In this document: piece by piece, positions 33,693 through 42,367 of the stretch
How the letters are laid out: every line of letters starts with the position of its first letter
How positions within the stretch are numbered: the first letter of the stretch is position 1
The notes under the pieces: generated by a model
Seen by the model: the letters and a program-made list of their open reading frames with translations, nothing else
Told to the model about the DNA's origin: nothing
The model's database searches: none
Position numbers and translations under genes: made by a program
NCBI GenBank assembly: GCA_031286585.1
Contig: JAITUC010000052.1
Span: 45,122-109,121, forward strand
Direction: 5' to 3'
Source of the DNA: Delftia acidovorans
GTDB lineage: Bacteria; Pseudomonadota; Gammaproteobacteria; Burkholderiales; Burkholderiaceae_C
DNA: 64,000 bases

Positions 33693-34205
33693 TCAAGTCT
33701 CCCGGGGCTTGGTATCCGGCTCCGCGTCAGCCTGCGGGGGCGGCGCACTGACCACGTGCGGCAGCATCACGAGGATGACGATGGCCAGCAGCGTGGCCAG
33801 CAGCGCGACGGCTTCGCGCCCCAGGCCGCAGGCCACGCCGATGGCGGCCGTCATCCAGATGCCGGCCGCCGTGGTCAGGCCTTGTACCTGTTCCTCGGAG
33901 TGGCGCTTGATGATGGCGCCCGCGCCCAGGAAGCCCACGCCGGCCACCACGCCCTGGATCACGCGGCTCATGTCGGCAATGTCCATGCCGCCGCGCTCGG
34001 GCACCAGCACGAACAGCGCCGCGCCCATGGCCACCAGCATGTGGGTGCGCAGGCCGGCGGCCTTGCCCTTGTGTTCACGCTCGTAGCCGACGATGCCGCC
34101 CAGCAGGGCCGCCAGCAGCAGGCGCACCATGACGCGCGTGACCTCGGCCGCATCGGGCAGGCTGGAGAATTCCTCGGCCAGGGTGCTGGTCACTTCCTCC
34201 CACAT
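33693..34205 (-). CDS. MgtC/SapB family membrane protein
   Basis: A 170-residue membrane protein with the MgtC N-terminal domain only: about four to five spans, the signature LLLAALLGGIVGYEREHKGKAAGLRTHMLVAMGAALF region (core GYEREHKGKAAGLRTH) and VGFLGAGAIIKR. The C-terminal ACT-like domain of Salmonella MgtC is absent. MgtC proteins help survival in low Mg2+ and acid by acting on the F-type ATP synthase, and are not Mg2+ transporters themselves. AGGAAAGGAA precedes the ATG. It lies 115 bp after the CLC gene in the same direction, and a shared ionic or acid-stress role is possible. Confidence 0.9.
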   Translation of the reverse strand: MWEEVTSTLAEEFSSLPDAAEVTRVMVRLLLAALLGGIVGYEREHKGKAAGLRTHMLVAMGAALFVLVPERGGMDIADMSRVIQGVVAGVGFLGAGAIIKRHSEEQVQGLTTAAGIWMTAAIGVACGLGREAVALLATLLAIVILVMLPHVVSAPPPQADAEPDTKPRET

Positions 34206-34320
34206 GGCGCGTTCCTTTCCTCGGGTTGTGCGTCAGGACTCAGGAAGCGAGCATGGCGTGGCGTGCAGCGCGCCCAGGCCATCGCCCTTCGCCATTGGCT
34301 GTCAGCCAAGCGCGCCCGGC

Positions 34321-35814
34321 TCAGGCGCCTGCGGGCTTGTCCTGGTCCTTGAGCGGTGCAGGCTGTGCAGCGGGCTCTGCGGTGCCGGCGGGCGCGCTGG
34401 CGGACTCCGGTTCCGGCGCGGCGGCCGGTGCAGGTGCTGGCTCAGGAGCAGGCACCAGGCTCAGCATGTGCTGGGCCAGCGTCTCGTACAGCGGCCGGGC
34501 CAGCATGCGTGAGACCAGGCTGGCCAGCATGGCAGCGGCCATGAGGCTGAGCACCATGGAGTGGCCGTCCACCATCTCCATCACGATGATGAAGGCCGTC
34601 AGCGGCGCCTGCGTCACGGCGGCCAGGAAGGCGGCCATGCCCATGGCGATGAGGGCGGGCGCGATGTCTGCGCCCATCAGGCTGGCCACGTTGTGGCCCA
34701 CGCCTGCGCCAATCGACAGCGAGGGCGCGAAGATGCCGCCCGGCACGCCCACCCAGGCCGACAGCCAGGTGGCGATGAACTTCAGGGTGACGTAGAACGA
34801 GGGCACGTCGGCCTGGCCCGCCAGCATGTGCTTGACGGCTTCCGAGCCCGCGCCGAAGGTGGCGCCGCCCGTGACCATGCCGATGACGGCGATCACCAGC
34901 GCAATCGCCGCCGCGAAGCGGATGGGAAACCGCGCGCGCAGCTGGTTGAGCCGCTCGGGCGCGCGGGTCAGCGAAGCGGCCAGCAGCTTGGCGAAGAGGC
35001 CGCCCAGCACGCCGCAGGCCAGGGTCACGCACAGGCCGGGCAGCAGCGCGTCCCAGGCCAGGCGCGGCACCTGGATGCGCCCGAAATAGCTGAGGTTGCC
35101 GAAGGCCGACACGCCCATCAGACCGGCCAGCACGATGGCCGCGATGATCAGGCCGCTGGAGCGCGACTCCAGCTTGCGCGACAGCTCCTCGATGGCGAAG
35201 ACCACGCCCGCCAGCGGCGCGTTGAAGGCCGCCGCAATGCCGGCCGCGCCGCCGGCCACCAGCAGCGCATGGTGGCTGATGCCCGAATGTGGCCCGAACC
35301 AGCGCCGCGCATGGTGCATGACACCGGCGGCCACCTGCACCGACGGCCCCTCGCGCCCGATCGACAGCCCCGCCGCAAAGCCCGCGCTGGCCAGGACCAT
35401 CTTGGCGAAGGACAGCCACAGCGACACGAAGCGCCCGCGCTGCGCGGGGTCCAGCGCCGGGTCCAGCGTGGCGATCACCTGCGGAATGCCCGAGCCCGCC
35501 GCGCCCGGCGCCCAGCGCCGCGTGAGCCACACGGCGCCGGCCGTGACGGCGGGCATCCACAGCAGCACGGCCCAGCCGCCCTGCCAGTGGTAGATGCTCT
35601 CGAAGAGTTCAAAGCCCGCGTCGGCCATCAGCGTGAAGGCCACCACGCACAGCCCGGCGGCGGCCGCATAGGCCAGCACGATGGTGCGGTCCAGCCAGCG
35701 CCTGCCGTCCCGGAATTCCTGGTTCAGGTTGTGGAGGAAGTCGGGTTCTTGCTGCATCGCGTGAAGGAATCGCGTCAAGGGACCGCGAAAAGAGGCTGGG
35801 CGAAAGCCGTTCAT
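34321..35814 (-). CDS. CLC-type chloride transporter (ClcA-like)
   Basis: A 497-residue CLC protein. The chloride-site motifs are GSGIPQV, GREGPSVQ (with the gating Glu) and GGIFAPSLSIG; the inner-gate Glu (FAIEELSRK) and a late Tyr (RPLYETL) match those of E. coli ClC-ec1. The paired Glu residues favour 2Cl-/H+ antiport over channel activity. A Pro/Ala/Glu-rich cytoplasmic tail (about the last 45 residues) is added. ATG 35814 was preferred to a TTG nine bases upstream. No CBS domain is present. The E. coli homologue supports extreme acid resistance. Confidence 0.92.
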   Translation of the reverse strand: MNGFRPASFRGPLTRFLHAMQQEPDFLHNLNQEFRDGRRWLDRTIVLAYAAAAGLCVVAFTLMADAGFELFESIYHWQGGWAVLLWMPAVTAGAVWLTRRWAPGAAGSGIPQVIATLDPALDPAQRGRFVSLWLSFAKMVLASAGFAAGLSIGREGPSVQVAAGVMHHARRWFGPHSGISHHALLVAGGAAGIAAAFNAPLAGVVFAIEELSRKLESRSSGLIIAAIVLAGLMGVSAFGNLSYFGRIQVPRLAWDALLPGLCVTLACGVLGGLFAKLLAASLTRAPERLNQLRARFPIRFAAAIALVIAVIGMVTGGATFGAGSEAVKHMLAGQADVPSFYVTLKFIATWLSAWVGVPGGIFAPSLSIGAGVGHNVASLMGADIAPALIAMGMAAFLAAVTQAPLTAFIIVMEMVDGHSMVLSLMAAAMLASLVSRMLARPLYETLAQHMLSLVPAPEPAPAPAAAPEPESASAPAGTAEPAAQPAPLKDQDKPAGA

Positions 35815-35973
35815 TGTGCCCAAGCTGACCGGCCGCGTATGTCGCCGGCGGCAATGCCTACTTCACCGCTGCGTTGATGGCCGGTTGTGGCGGGGTCGGC
35901 GTGGTGTCCGTCCGCTGCCCGTCATCATTGGCCTCCAGACTCTGTGATCCCCCACCCGGAAGGAACCGCTCGG

Positions 35974-36399
35974 TTAGGGCGCCGCCGTCCAGGGATTGAT
36001 GGTCTGCAGCCCACCGGCCTCGAACGGACTGGTGTCGCGCGTTGCCACCATCAGCCCATGCGCCATGGCGGTGGCCGCGATATAGCCATCGGCCTTGGCG
36101 ATGGCCTTGCCCTGCGTCTTCGCGCTTGCCATCAGATCGGCATAGGCCTTTGCCGCGTCCAGGTCAAAGGCCAGGATACGGCCGGCGAAGGCCGGCAACA
36201 CCTCATGCTCCAATCGCTCCTGGTAGATCGTGCGGCGCCTTCCCTCAGTCATCGCTGCAATGCCGTAGCGCAGTTCTGCCACGGTGATGGCAGACAGATG
36301 AAGCGTTTCAATGGCCTGGGCGTCCATCCAGGCAAGCACCCTGGAGTCGGGCGCAAGCCTCCAGAGCTCCGAAATGACGTTGGTATCGACAACGATCAT
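35974..36399 (-). CDS. fitB: FitB/VapC-type PIN toxin
   Basis: A 141-residue PIN domain protein with the acidic active site D5 (IVVDTNVISELWR), E42 (TVAELRYGIA), D104 (AKADGYIAA) and D122 (TRDTSPFE). The DTNVISEL start and length match FitB of Neisseria and its homologues. PIN toxins cleave RNA and are held by a ribbon-helix-helix antitoxin, here the preceding FitA-like protein, with which the gene overlaps as ATGA (36396-36399). All catalytic residues are present, so it is likely active. It is convergent in layout with no gene immediately downstream, followed by a 150-bp gap before the CLC start. Confidence 0.9.
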   Translation of the reverse strand: MIVVDTNVISELWRLAPDSRVLAWMDAQAIETLHLSAITVAELRYGIAAMTEGRRRTIYQERLEHEVLPAFAGRILAFDLDAAKAYADLMASAKTQGKAIAKADGYIAATAMAHGLMVATRDTSPFEAGGLQTINPWTAAP

Positions 36400-36653
36400 T
36401 CAAAGTCCATGGGCTCGGCCGGCGCCCTGTCGCGCAGGCGGTTGAAGCCCTCGGCTTCGGAGTCGGTCAGTCCTCCTGCCTCGCGGGCAATGGACGCCAG
36501 CATGGAGCCGAGCCTGACACGCTCTGCCGGCCGGACGGCGGCTTCCAGAATGTCGCGGATTTCCGCCTCCGTGCTGCGCCCATGGTGGGCCGCGCGTGCC
36601 CGCAAGGCCCGGTGCACGGCATCGGGCAGGTTTCTCACAGTCACATTGGCCAT
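36396..36653 (-). CDS. fitA: FitA-type ribbon-helix-helix antitoxin
   Basis: An 85-residue antitoxin. The N-terminal ribbon-helix-helix is MANVTVRNLPDAVHRALRARA plus the second helix RSTEAEIRDILEAAV (shown in two parts); the strand VTVRNL contacts DNA. The C-terminal half (LTDSEAEGFNRLRDRAPAEPMDFE) is acidic and would wrap the toxin. The ATG at 36653 was chosen on the family start MANVTVRNL. The pair probably binds the TGATATCA sites just upstream. Confidence 0.9.
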   Translation of the reverse strand: MANVTVRNLPDAVHRALRARAAHHGRSTEAEIRDILEAAVRPAERVRLGSMLASIAREAGGLTDSEAEGFNRLRDRAPAEPMDFE

Positions 36654-36683
36654 GGCACAGCCTTTCATGGAGTTCACCGGCAA

Positions 36684-36712
36684 TGATATCAATTCAATGC
36701 TTTTGATATCAA
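36684..36712 (-). promoter_or_regulatory. Paired TGATATCA sites upstream of fitAB
   Basis: The palindrome TGATATCA occurs at 36684-36691 and again at 36704-36711 (as TTGATATCAA, 36703-36712). Twenty bp separate the two, close to two helical turns, the expected geometry for two bound antitoxin dimers. The sites lie 31-59 bp before fitA. Confidence 0.65.
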
Positions 36713-36770
36713 ATCCGGTCATCCGCACGGCGTTTGAGGCTTCGTGATCGACAAGGCCACGCCGCCGGGC

Positions 36771-37706
36771 TCAGGCCGGCGCGTGGATGCCCATGGCGGC
36801 GATGTCGGCCGCCGCCGTGTCCAGCAGCCAGCGGCGGAATTCCGCAAAACCGGGCCGGGGCCGCCGGTCGCCTGGCACGCACAGGAAGTAGCCGCGCTGC
36901 AACGTGACCGGCAGATCGAAAGGCACCACGACGGTGCCGGCCCGCAGTTCCTCGCGCACCAGGCAGCGCTGCACCAGGGCCAGCCCCATGTCCGCAATCA
37001 CCGCCTGGATCAGGATGGACACCTGATCGAACGCCGTGGCGAGGTTGGGCGCCTTGCGGCCGGCGCCGGCCGCGCGCAGCCACTGCGTCCAGTTGCCCGG
37101 GGCGGTGGTGTGATAGAGCAGCGGCTCGGTGGCCAGGTCGCCGGGCTTGCGCCAGGCGCCCTGCGCCAGCCGCTGGGCCATGCGCGCCGGATGGCAGATG
37201 GGCACCATCTCGCGGCCGATCACGTAGTCACAACTGCAGTGCGGCCAGTCCTCGGGCCCCAGGCCGGTGAGCACGGCGGCATCGGGCGTGGGGCCGGTGA
37301 AATCCTCGCTCTTGCGATAGGGCACGAAGTTCACGCGGATGCCCGGATGCAGCTGCTGGAATGCGCGCAGGCGCGGAATCAGCCAGGCGCTGGCAAAGGT
37401 GGGTACCACGGCCAGGTTCAGTGGCCGGTCGGCCGCGCCCAGGCGCAGGCGGGCGCTGGCTTCCTCGATGGCTGCCAGCGGCTCGCGCACGGCGTCCAGC
37501 AGCTCCCGGCCCACGGGCGTGAGGTGCAGGGAATGCGCGTTGCGCTTGATCAGGGCCAGGCAGTAGTGCTGCTCCAGCCGCGCCACGGCACGGCTGACCG
37601 CGCTCTGGGTGACGCACAGCTCGGCCGCCGCGCGCGAGAAACTGCCCAGCCGCGCCGCCGTGGCAAAGGCATGGAGTTCGGACATCGAGGGCGAATGCAG
37701 GCGCAT
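36771..37706 (-). CDS. LysR-type transcriptional regulator
   Basis: A 311-residue LysR protein of the GcvA-like group. The winged helix is MRLHSPSMSELHAFATAARLGSFSRAAAELCVTQSAVSRAVARLEQ in outline (recognition helix TQSAVSRAVARLE). The effector domain begins with the strand RPLNLAVVPTFASAWLIPRL, typical of GcvA relatives. ATG 37706 gives a normal start; the longer open frame is not coding. It diverges from the Bug/N-formylglutamate amidohydrolase/M20 operon (136-bp gap), which it probably regulates. Confidence 0.9.
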   Translation of the reverse strand: MRLHSPSMSELHAFATAARLGSFSRAAAELCVTQSAVSRAVARLEQHYCLALIKRNAHSLHLTPVGRELLDAVREPLAAIEEASARLRLGAADRPLNLAVVPTFASAWLIPRLRAFQQLHPGIRVNFVPYRKSEDFTGPTPDAAVLTGLGPEDWPHCSCDYVIGREMVPICHPARMAQRLAQGAWRKPGDLATEPLLYHTTAPGNWTQWLRAAGAGRKAPNLATAFDQVSILIQAVIADMGLALVQRCLVREELRAGTVVVPFDLPVTLQRGYFLCVPGDRRPRPGFAEFRRWLLDTAAADIAAMGIHAPA

Positions 37707-37842
37707 GGGATACGGCCCCTGAAGAGGCGTTGGCGGACAGCGGAACGGCGCGCCCGAAGCCGGTGCGAGCATGCACAACAGTCATGCTAGCGGCCAAATT
37801 GTCGTTTGGAAGCACAGGCCATGCCACCGACACTTTGTCGTC

Positions 37843-38868
37843 ATGAACACGCCCATATCCCTTCGCTCGCCGCTTGGCGCACCTTCCCGTGCACGCCGCA
37901 GCACCGTCCTCGCGCTTGCCGCCATCGCCGCTTTCGCCACACTGGGCGCCACGGCGGCGCGGGCCGAGTTTCCCGACCGGCCCATTCGCCTCATCGTGCC
38001 CTTTGCGGCCAGCGGGTCCACCGACCTGGCCGCACGCCTGATCGGCGAATACGCGGCCCGCGAGCTGGGCCAGGCCATCGTGGTGGAAAACCGCGCCGGC
38101 GCGGGCGGCTCGCTGGGCATGGAGCAGGTGGCCAAGTCGCGCCCCGACGGCTACACCCTGGGCATGGCCACCATGAGCACGCACGGCTCCAACGCCGCCG
38201 CCTACGGCACCCGCCTCAAGTACGACCCGGTCAAGGATTTCGCACCGGTCAGCAACGTGGCGACCGTGCCCAGCGTGCTGGCCGTGAATGCCAGGTTCCC
38301 CGCCAGGACCATGGCCGAACTGCTGGCCATGGCGAAGAAGGAACCAGGCAAGATCACCTTCGCCTCGCCCGGGATGGGCTCGCTGGGGCATGCCAACGTC
38401 GAATACTTCTCCAGCCTGGCCAAGATCCAGCTGCTGCACGTGCCCTACAAGGGATCGGGCATGGCGCTCAACGACGCCGTGGCCGGCCAGGTGGATGCGA
38501 TCACGGACAACCTGCCCTCGGCCCTCACCCACATCCAGGCCGGCCGGCTGCGCGCGCTGGCCGTGCTCTCGGACAAGCGCTCCCCCGCCCTGCCTGATGT
38601 ACCCACCTATGGCGAGCTGGGCTTTCCGCAGATGGGCAACGGCGGCTGGTTCGGCATCGTCGCGCCGGCCGGCACGCCGGCACCGGTGGTGCGACGGCTC
38701 AACCAGGCCATCCATGCGGCCATGAAGCAGCCGGACTTCATCAAGAAGATGGAGGACGCGGGCGCCACCCTCATCCCCAACACGCCGCAGCAGTTCCAGA
38801 CCCAGATCGAGCAGGCCGTGGCCCGCTACGCCGCCGTGGCCAAGGTCGCCAAGATCAGCGCGGAGTGA
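37843..38868 (+). CDS. Bug-type periplasmic solute receptor
   Basis: A 341-residue exported receptor. The signal peptide is residues 1 to about 41 (ARRSTVLALAAIAAF to ARAEF). The mature part has FPDRPIRLIVPFAASGSTD, VVENRAGAGGSLGMEQVAKS, VPYKGSGMALNDAVAGQ and GTPAPVVRRLNQAI, all Bug hallmarks. ATG 37843 was selected over an upstream frame start inside the promoter. It begins an operon with N-formylglutamate amidohydrolase (7 bp later) and a peptidase, which points to an N-acylated amino acid or small peptide ligand; this is inference. Confidence 0.92.
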   Translation: MNTPISLRSPLGAPSRARRSTVLALAAIAAFATLGATAARAEFPDRPIRLIVPFAASGSTDLAARLIGEYAARELGQAIVVENRAGAGGSLGMEQVAKSRPDGYTLGMATMSTHGSNAAAYGTRLKYDPVKDFAPVSNVATVPSVLAVNARFPARTMAELLAMAKKEPGKITFASPGMGSLGHANVEYFSSLAKIQLLHVPYKGSGMALNDAVAGQVDAITDNLPSALTHIQAGRLRALAVLSDKRSPALPDVPTYGELGFPQMGNGGWFGIVAPAGTPAPVVRRLNQAIHAAMKQPDFIKKMEDAGATLIPNTPQQFQTQIEQAVARYAAVAKVAKISAE

Positions 38869-38875
38869 GGTGAAG

Positions 38876-39763
38876 ATGCAGGACACCATCCAGGACCAGG
38901 CCATGTTCGTGCTGCACCCGCCCGAGGGCGCCGCCATACCGCTGGTGTGCGATTCGCCGCACAGCGGCGTGCGCTACCCCGGCGATTTCGGCCACGCCGT
39001 GCCGCGCTCCGTGCTGCGCGCGGCCGAGGACACCCACGTCGAGGCCCTGTGGGGCGCCGCCCCCGCGCTGGGCGCCACCCTGGTGGAGGCGCTGTTCCCG
39101 CGCAGCTACCTGGACCTGAATCGCACGCTCGATGACATAGACCCGGCCCTGCTGGCCACGCCCTGGTCCGTGCCGCTGTCGCCCAGCGAGAAAACGCGCA
39201 TCGGCTCGGGCCTGATCTGGCGCACCGTGAAGAACCAGCCCATCTACGACCGCCTGCTGCCCGTGGACGAGGTGCAGCAGCGCATTGCGCGCTGCTACCA
39301 GCCCTACCACCAGGCACTGGCCCAGGCCGTGGAGGACACGCAGCACCGCTTTGGAGCGGTGTGGCACCTGAACCTGCACTCCATGCCCAACAACGCCTAC
39401 GAGCGCCTGCAGATCCGCAGCGAACGGCCACTGGCCGACTTCGTGCTCGGCGACCGCGACGGCAGCACCTGCGAGCCGGCCTTCGTCGCCCTGGTGGAGG
39501 AATACCTGCGCGGCTGCGGCTATACCGTGGCGCGCAACGACCCCTACAAGGGCGTGCAGCTGATCGCCAGGATCGGCCAGCCCGCGCTGCAGCGGCACAG
39601 CATGCAGATCGAGATCCGCCGCCCCATCTACATGGACGAGGACACGCGCGAGCGCAATGCCGGCTTCGAGGGCGTGCGCCAGGACATCACGGGCCTGCTC
39701 CAGACCATGGCCGCGTACTTCGAGAGCCATCAGTCCGTCCTGCCTTCCACCGCCCAGGCATGA
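38876..39763 (+). CDS. N-formylglutamate amidohydrolase
   Basis: A 295-residue member of the N-formylglutamate amidohydrolase (FGase) family, which hydrolyses N-formyl-L-glutamate to glutamate and formate in one route of histidine degradation. Family blocks visible: LVCDSPHSGVRYP, DTHVEALW, FPRSYLDLNR, VWHLNLHSMPN (a His of the metal site) and LQRHSMQIEIRRPIYMDE. No other hut gene is adjacent, so it may act on a related N-acyl amino acid. ATG 38876 has GAGG 5 nt upstream; a GTG at 38870 is an alternative. The stop overlaps the next start by 4 bp. Confidence 0.9.
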   Translation: MQDTIQDQAMFVLHPPEGAAIPLVCDSPHSGVRYPGDFGHAVPRSVLRAAEDTHVEALWGAAPALGATLVEALFPRSYLDLNRTLDDIDPALLATPWSVPLSPSEKTRIGSGLIWRTVKNQPIYDRLLPVDEVQQRIARCYQPYHQALAQAVEDTQHRFGAVWHLNLHSMPNNAYERLQIRSERPLADFVLGDRDGSTCEPAFVALVEEYLRGCGYTVARNDPYKGVQLIARIGQPALQRHSMQIEIRRPIYMDEDTRERNAGFEGVRQDITGLLQTMAAYFESHQSVLPSTAQA

Positions 39764-41118
39764 GCCCCTCCTTCCACTTTCCCATGCGCCCCTCCATGAA
39801 CAAGCTCCCTCACCGCCCCCTGCGCAGCCTGGCCGCGCTGTCCGCCCTGGCCGCCTGCCTGGCCCTGCCCTCAGGCGCATCCGCCATGACACCGGCCGAA
39901 GCCACGGCGGCCGTGCAGTCCCTGCTCGGCTCGGCACAGTACAAGGCCATGGCGGCCTATCTGGACCAGGACCACGACCGCATCGTCGAACAGAACATCG
40001 CCCTGCAGCAGGTGCCTGCCCCCACCTTCGAGGAAGGCGCCAAGGCCAAACTGTTTGCCCAGCTCATGCAGGAGGCCGGGCTGGCCACCACCATCGACGA
40101 GGCTGGCAACGTGCTGGCCTTGTGGAAGGGCCGGGACAGCAAGGACGGCAAGGGTGATGTGCACGTGGTCGGCGCCCATCTGGACACCGTCTTCGGCCGC
40201 GATGTGGACCTCAGCATCCAGCGCGAGGGCACGCGGCTCATCGCTCCCGGCATCCTGGACGACTCGCGCGGCCTGGCCGCCCTGCTGGCCATCGTGCGCG
40301 CCATGAAGCACGCCGGCGTGCAAACGCATGACGATCTGCTCTTCGTCGCCACCGTGGGCGAGGAAGGCATGGGCGATCTGCGCGGCGTCAAGCAGCTGTT
40401 CCTGCGCAGCGAATACAAGGACCGCATCCGCTCGGCCGTGATGGTCGACACCGGCTCGCCTGACCAGGTGGTCGCCCAGGCCGCAGGCAGCAAGCGCTAC
40501 GAGGTGCACTACAAGGGCCCGGGCGGCCACAGCTACCGCGCCTTCGGCATCGTCAGCCCCATGTATGCGATGGGTGCGGCCATGGGCGAGATCGGGCGAC
40601 TGAAAACGCCCAAGGGCACGACCTACAGCATCGGCCTGGTCGGCGGCGGCACCTCGATCAACTCCATTCCCGACGATGCCTGGATGCAGGTGGACATGCG
40701 CTCGGCCTCGCAGCCCGACCTGGCCGCGCTGGAAGCCGAATTCCTCAAGCTCATCGCCGCCCCCGTGGCGGCCGAGAACCAGGCGCGCTCCACGCATTCG
40801 GGCAGCATCAGCATGCAGTACAAGCTGGTGGGCGACCGCCCCGCAGGCAGCACGGCGGCGGACCAGCGCATCGTGCAGATCGCGCTGGCCGCCTCGGGCT
40901 CCCAAGGCTGGCCCGCGCGCGTGGCCAGCGCCAGCACCGACGCCAACCTGCCCATGAGCCTGAACATCCCGGCCGTCACCGTGGCCTCGGGCGTGGGCAG
41001 CCTCAACCATTCCACCAAGGAGTATCTGGACATCGAAAAGGGCCAGAGCGTGCGCGCCCTGCAGGTCACGCTGATCTCCATCCTGGACGCGGGCCGCATG
41101 GTGACGGGCGGGCGTTGA
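39760..41118 (+). CDS. Exported M20 family metallopeptidase
   Basis: A 452-residue peptidase with an N-terminal signal peptide (LRSLAALSALAACLALPSGASA) and an M20 zinc domain: VVGAHLDTVFG (His and Asp ligands), ILDDSRGLAALLA (bridging Asp), TVGEEGMGDL (catalytic Glu pair) and the final His in SLNHSTKEY. The dimerisation domain lies in the middle (VHYKGPGGHSYRAF). M20 enzymes cleave dipeptides, tripeptides or N-acyl amino acids. The ATG at 39760 overlaps the upstream stop as ATGA; starts at 39784 or 39796 would give a tighter signal peptide. Periplasmic location would feed products to the Bug receptor of the operon. Confidence 0.9.
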   Translation: MSPSFHFPMRPSMNKLPHRPLRSLAALSALAACLALPSGASAMTPAEATAAVQSLLGSAQYKAMAAYLDQDHDRIVEQNIALQQVPAPTFEEGAKAKLFAQLMQEAGLATTIDEAGNVLALWKGRDSKDGKGDVHVVGAHLDTVFGRDVDLSIQREGTRLIAPGILDDSRGLAALLAIVRAMKHAGVQTHDDLLFVATVGEEGMGDLRGVKQLFLRSEYKDRIRSAVMVDTGSPDQVVAQAAGSKRYEVHYKGPGGHSYRAFGIVSPMYAMGAAMGEIGRLKTPKGTTYSIGLVGGGTSINSIPDDAWMQVDMRSASQPDLAALEAEFLKLIAAPVAAENQARSTHSGSISMQYKLVGDRPAGSTAADQRIVQIALAASGSQGWPARVASASTDANLPMSLNIPAVTVASGVGSLNHSTKEYLDIEKGQSVRALQVTLISILDAGRMVTGGR

Positions 41119-41176
41119 TCGGGCGTTGAGCGGGCAGGCCTGAGGCGCGCTGCTGTGGCTGTGGCGGCAAGTCCGC

Positions 41177-41506
41177 TCAGTCCACCACGAAGAGCCTGGC
41201 GCCCTTGGGCGAGCGCGAGCGGTGCGGCTCGGCGTTGTCTGCCACCTGGTAGCTCATGCCGGGCGTCAGCGTGAAGCGGCGGCCGTCCGCCAGCTCGGTC
41301 TCCAGCTCGCCTTCCAGGCACAGCAGCACATGGCCCTTGGTGCACCAGTGGTCGGAGACATAGCCGGGCGTGTACTCCACCGTGCGCACGCGGATGTTGC
41401 CAAAGTTCTGCGTGCGCCAGAACGCCTGGCCGGCCTCGGCCGAATGCTCGGCGGGCGCCACGGCGGCCCAGTCGGTGGTGTTGAAGGGGATGTTGTCCAT
41501 CTGCAT
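41177..41506 (-). CDS. Single-domain cupin with DHWC motif
   Basis: A 109-residue cupin fold protein. The metal-binding strand is YVSDHWCTKGHVLLCLEGE, with D-H-W-C in place of the usual two-His pattern, then the second cupin block PGMSYQVADNAEPHRS with His. This matches the DHCW-motif cupin family, whose function is not known. ATG 41506 follows AAGGAA. It lies 63 bp after cobF in the same direction and could share the cobalamin transcript, but no link to the pathway is known. Confidence 0.85.
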   Translation of the reverse strand: MQMDNIPFNTTDWAAVAPAEHSAEAGQAFWRTQNFGNIRVRTVEYTPGYVSDHWCTKGHVLLCLEGELETELADGRRFTLTPGMSYQVADNAEPHRSRSPKGARLFVVD

Positions 41507-41569
41507 GGCGGTATTCCTTGATGAAGGGGGTGTACAGCTTGGGGGCCGGCTTCGGCAGCAGCCTCGGCC

Positions 41570-42367
41570 TCAGCCGCCGCGCCGCAGCAGGTAGATATCC
41601 ATGATCCAGCCATGCCGCTCGCGCGCGGCGGCGCGGGCCTGCGCGATGCGCGGGGCGGCCTCGGCCAGCGGGCCGCTGTCCAGCATCTGGCGGTCCATGC
41701 CCAGGTAGGCGCCCCACCAGATATGCAGGCCTTGGGAGGGCAGCTCGGTGAAGCTGCACTGCCCGTCCAGCATCACCAAGGCCGTGTCCACGCCGGGCGG
41801 CCAGCCCTGCTCGCGCAGTTGGCGGCCCGTGGTGACCACGAAGGGCTGGCCTATGCCGTTGAGCGCAATCGCATGCGCGGCGCACAGCACCTGCATGGAG
41901 CTGATGCCCGCCACCACGCGCACGCTGTGCGGCGCCGGCTGCATGCGCGCGGCAATGCGCAAGGTGCTGTCGTACAGCGCAGGATCGCCCCAGACCAGCA
42001 GGGCCACGCGCAGGGGCTGGCCGGGGGTGCGCGGCTGCAGACCCTCGTCCAGGGCGCGGGCGATGGCCGCCTGCCAGCAGCGCGTGATGGCCGCGTGCCA
42101 TTCATCGACCTGGGCCAGGTAGTCGCCGCCCGTGGACCGGCGCACGGGCATGTCGAAGCCTTCGATGCGCGGGCCGGAGGAGGCGAGCACGGCATCGCAC
42201 AGGTCGCGGCGCAGGGCGGCGAGTTCGGCCTTGTCCTCGCCCTTGTGCGGCAGCAGGATCAGGTCGGCGGCCTGCATGGCGGCCTGGGCTTCGCGCGTGA
42301 GGTGGTCGGGATTGCCCGTGCCGATGCCGATCAGGCTCAGCGCCACGGGCGGCAGGGCCGCGTTCAT
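41570..42367 (-). CDS. cobF: Precorrin-6A synthase (deacetylating), CobF
   Basis: A 265-residue SAM-dependent methylase of the tetrapyrrole methylase fold. CobF methylates C1 of precorrin-5 and removes the acetyl group in the aerobic pathway, and is specific to it. The N-terminal LIGIGTGNPDHLT is the Gly-rich SAM loop; the middle WGDPALYDSTLRI and VAGISSMQVLCAAH and the end GWIMDIYLLRRG are CobF signatures. The ATG overlaps the cobM stop as ATGA (42364-42367). It is the last cob gene in this direction. Confidence 0.93.
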   Translation of the reverse strand: MNAALPPVALSLIGIGTGNPDHLTREAQAAMQAADLILLPHKGEDKAELAALRRDLCDAVLASSGPRIEGFDMPVRRSTGGDYLAQVDEWHAAITRCWQAAIARALDEGLQPRTPGQPLRVALLVWGDPALYDSTLRIAARMQPAPHSVRVVAGISSMQVLCAAHAIALNGIGQPFVVTTGRQLREQGWPPGVDTALVMLDGQCSFTELPSQGLHIWWGAYLGMDRQMLDSGPLAEAAPRIAQARAAARERHGWIMDIYLLRRGG

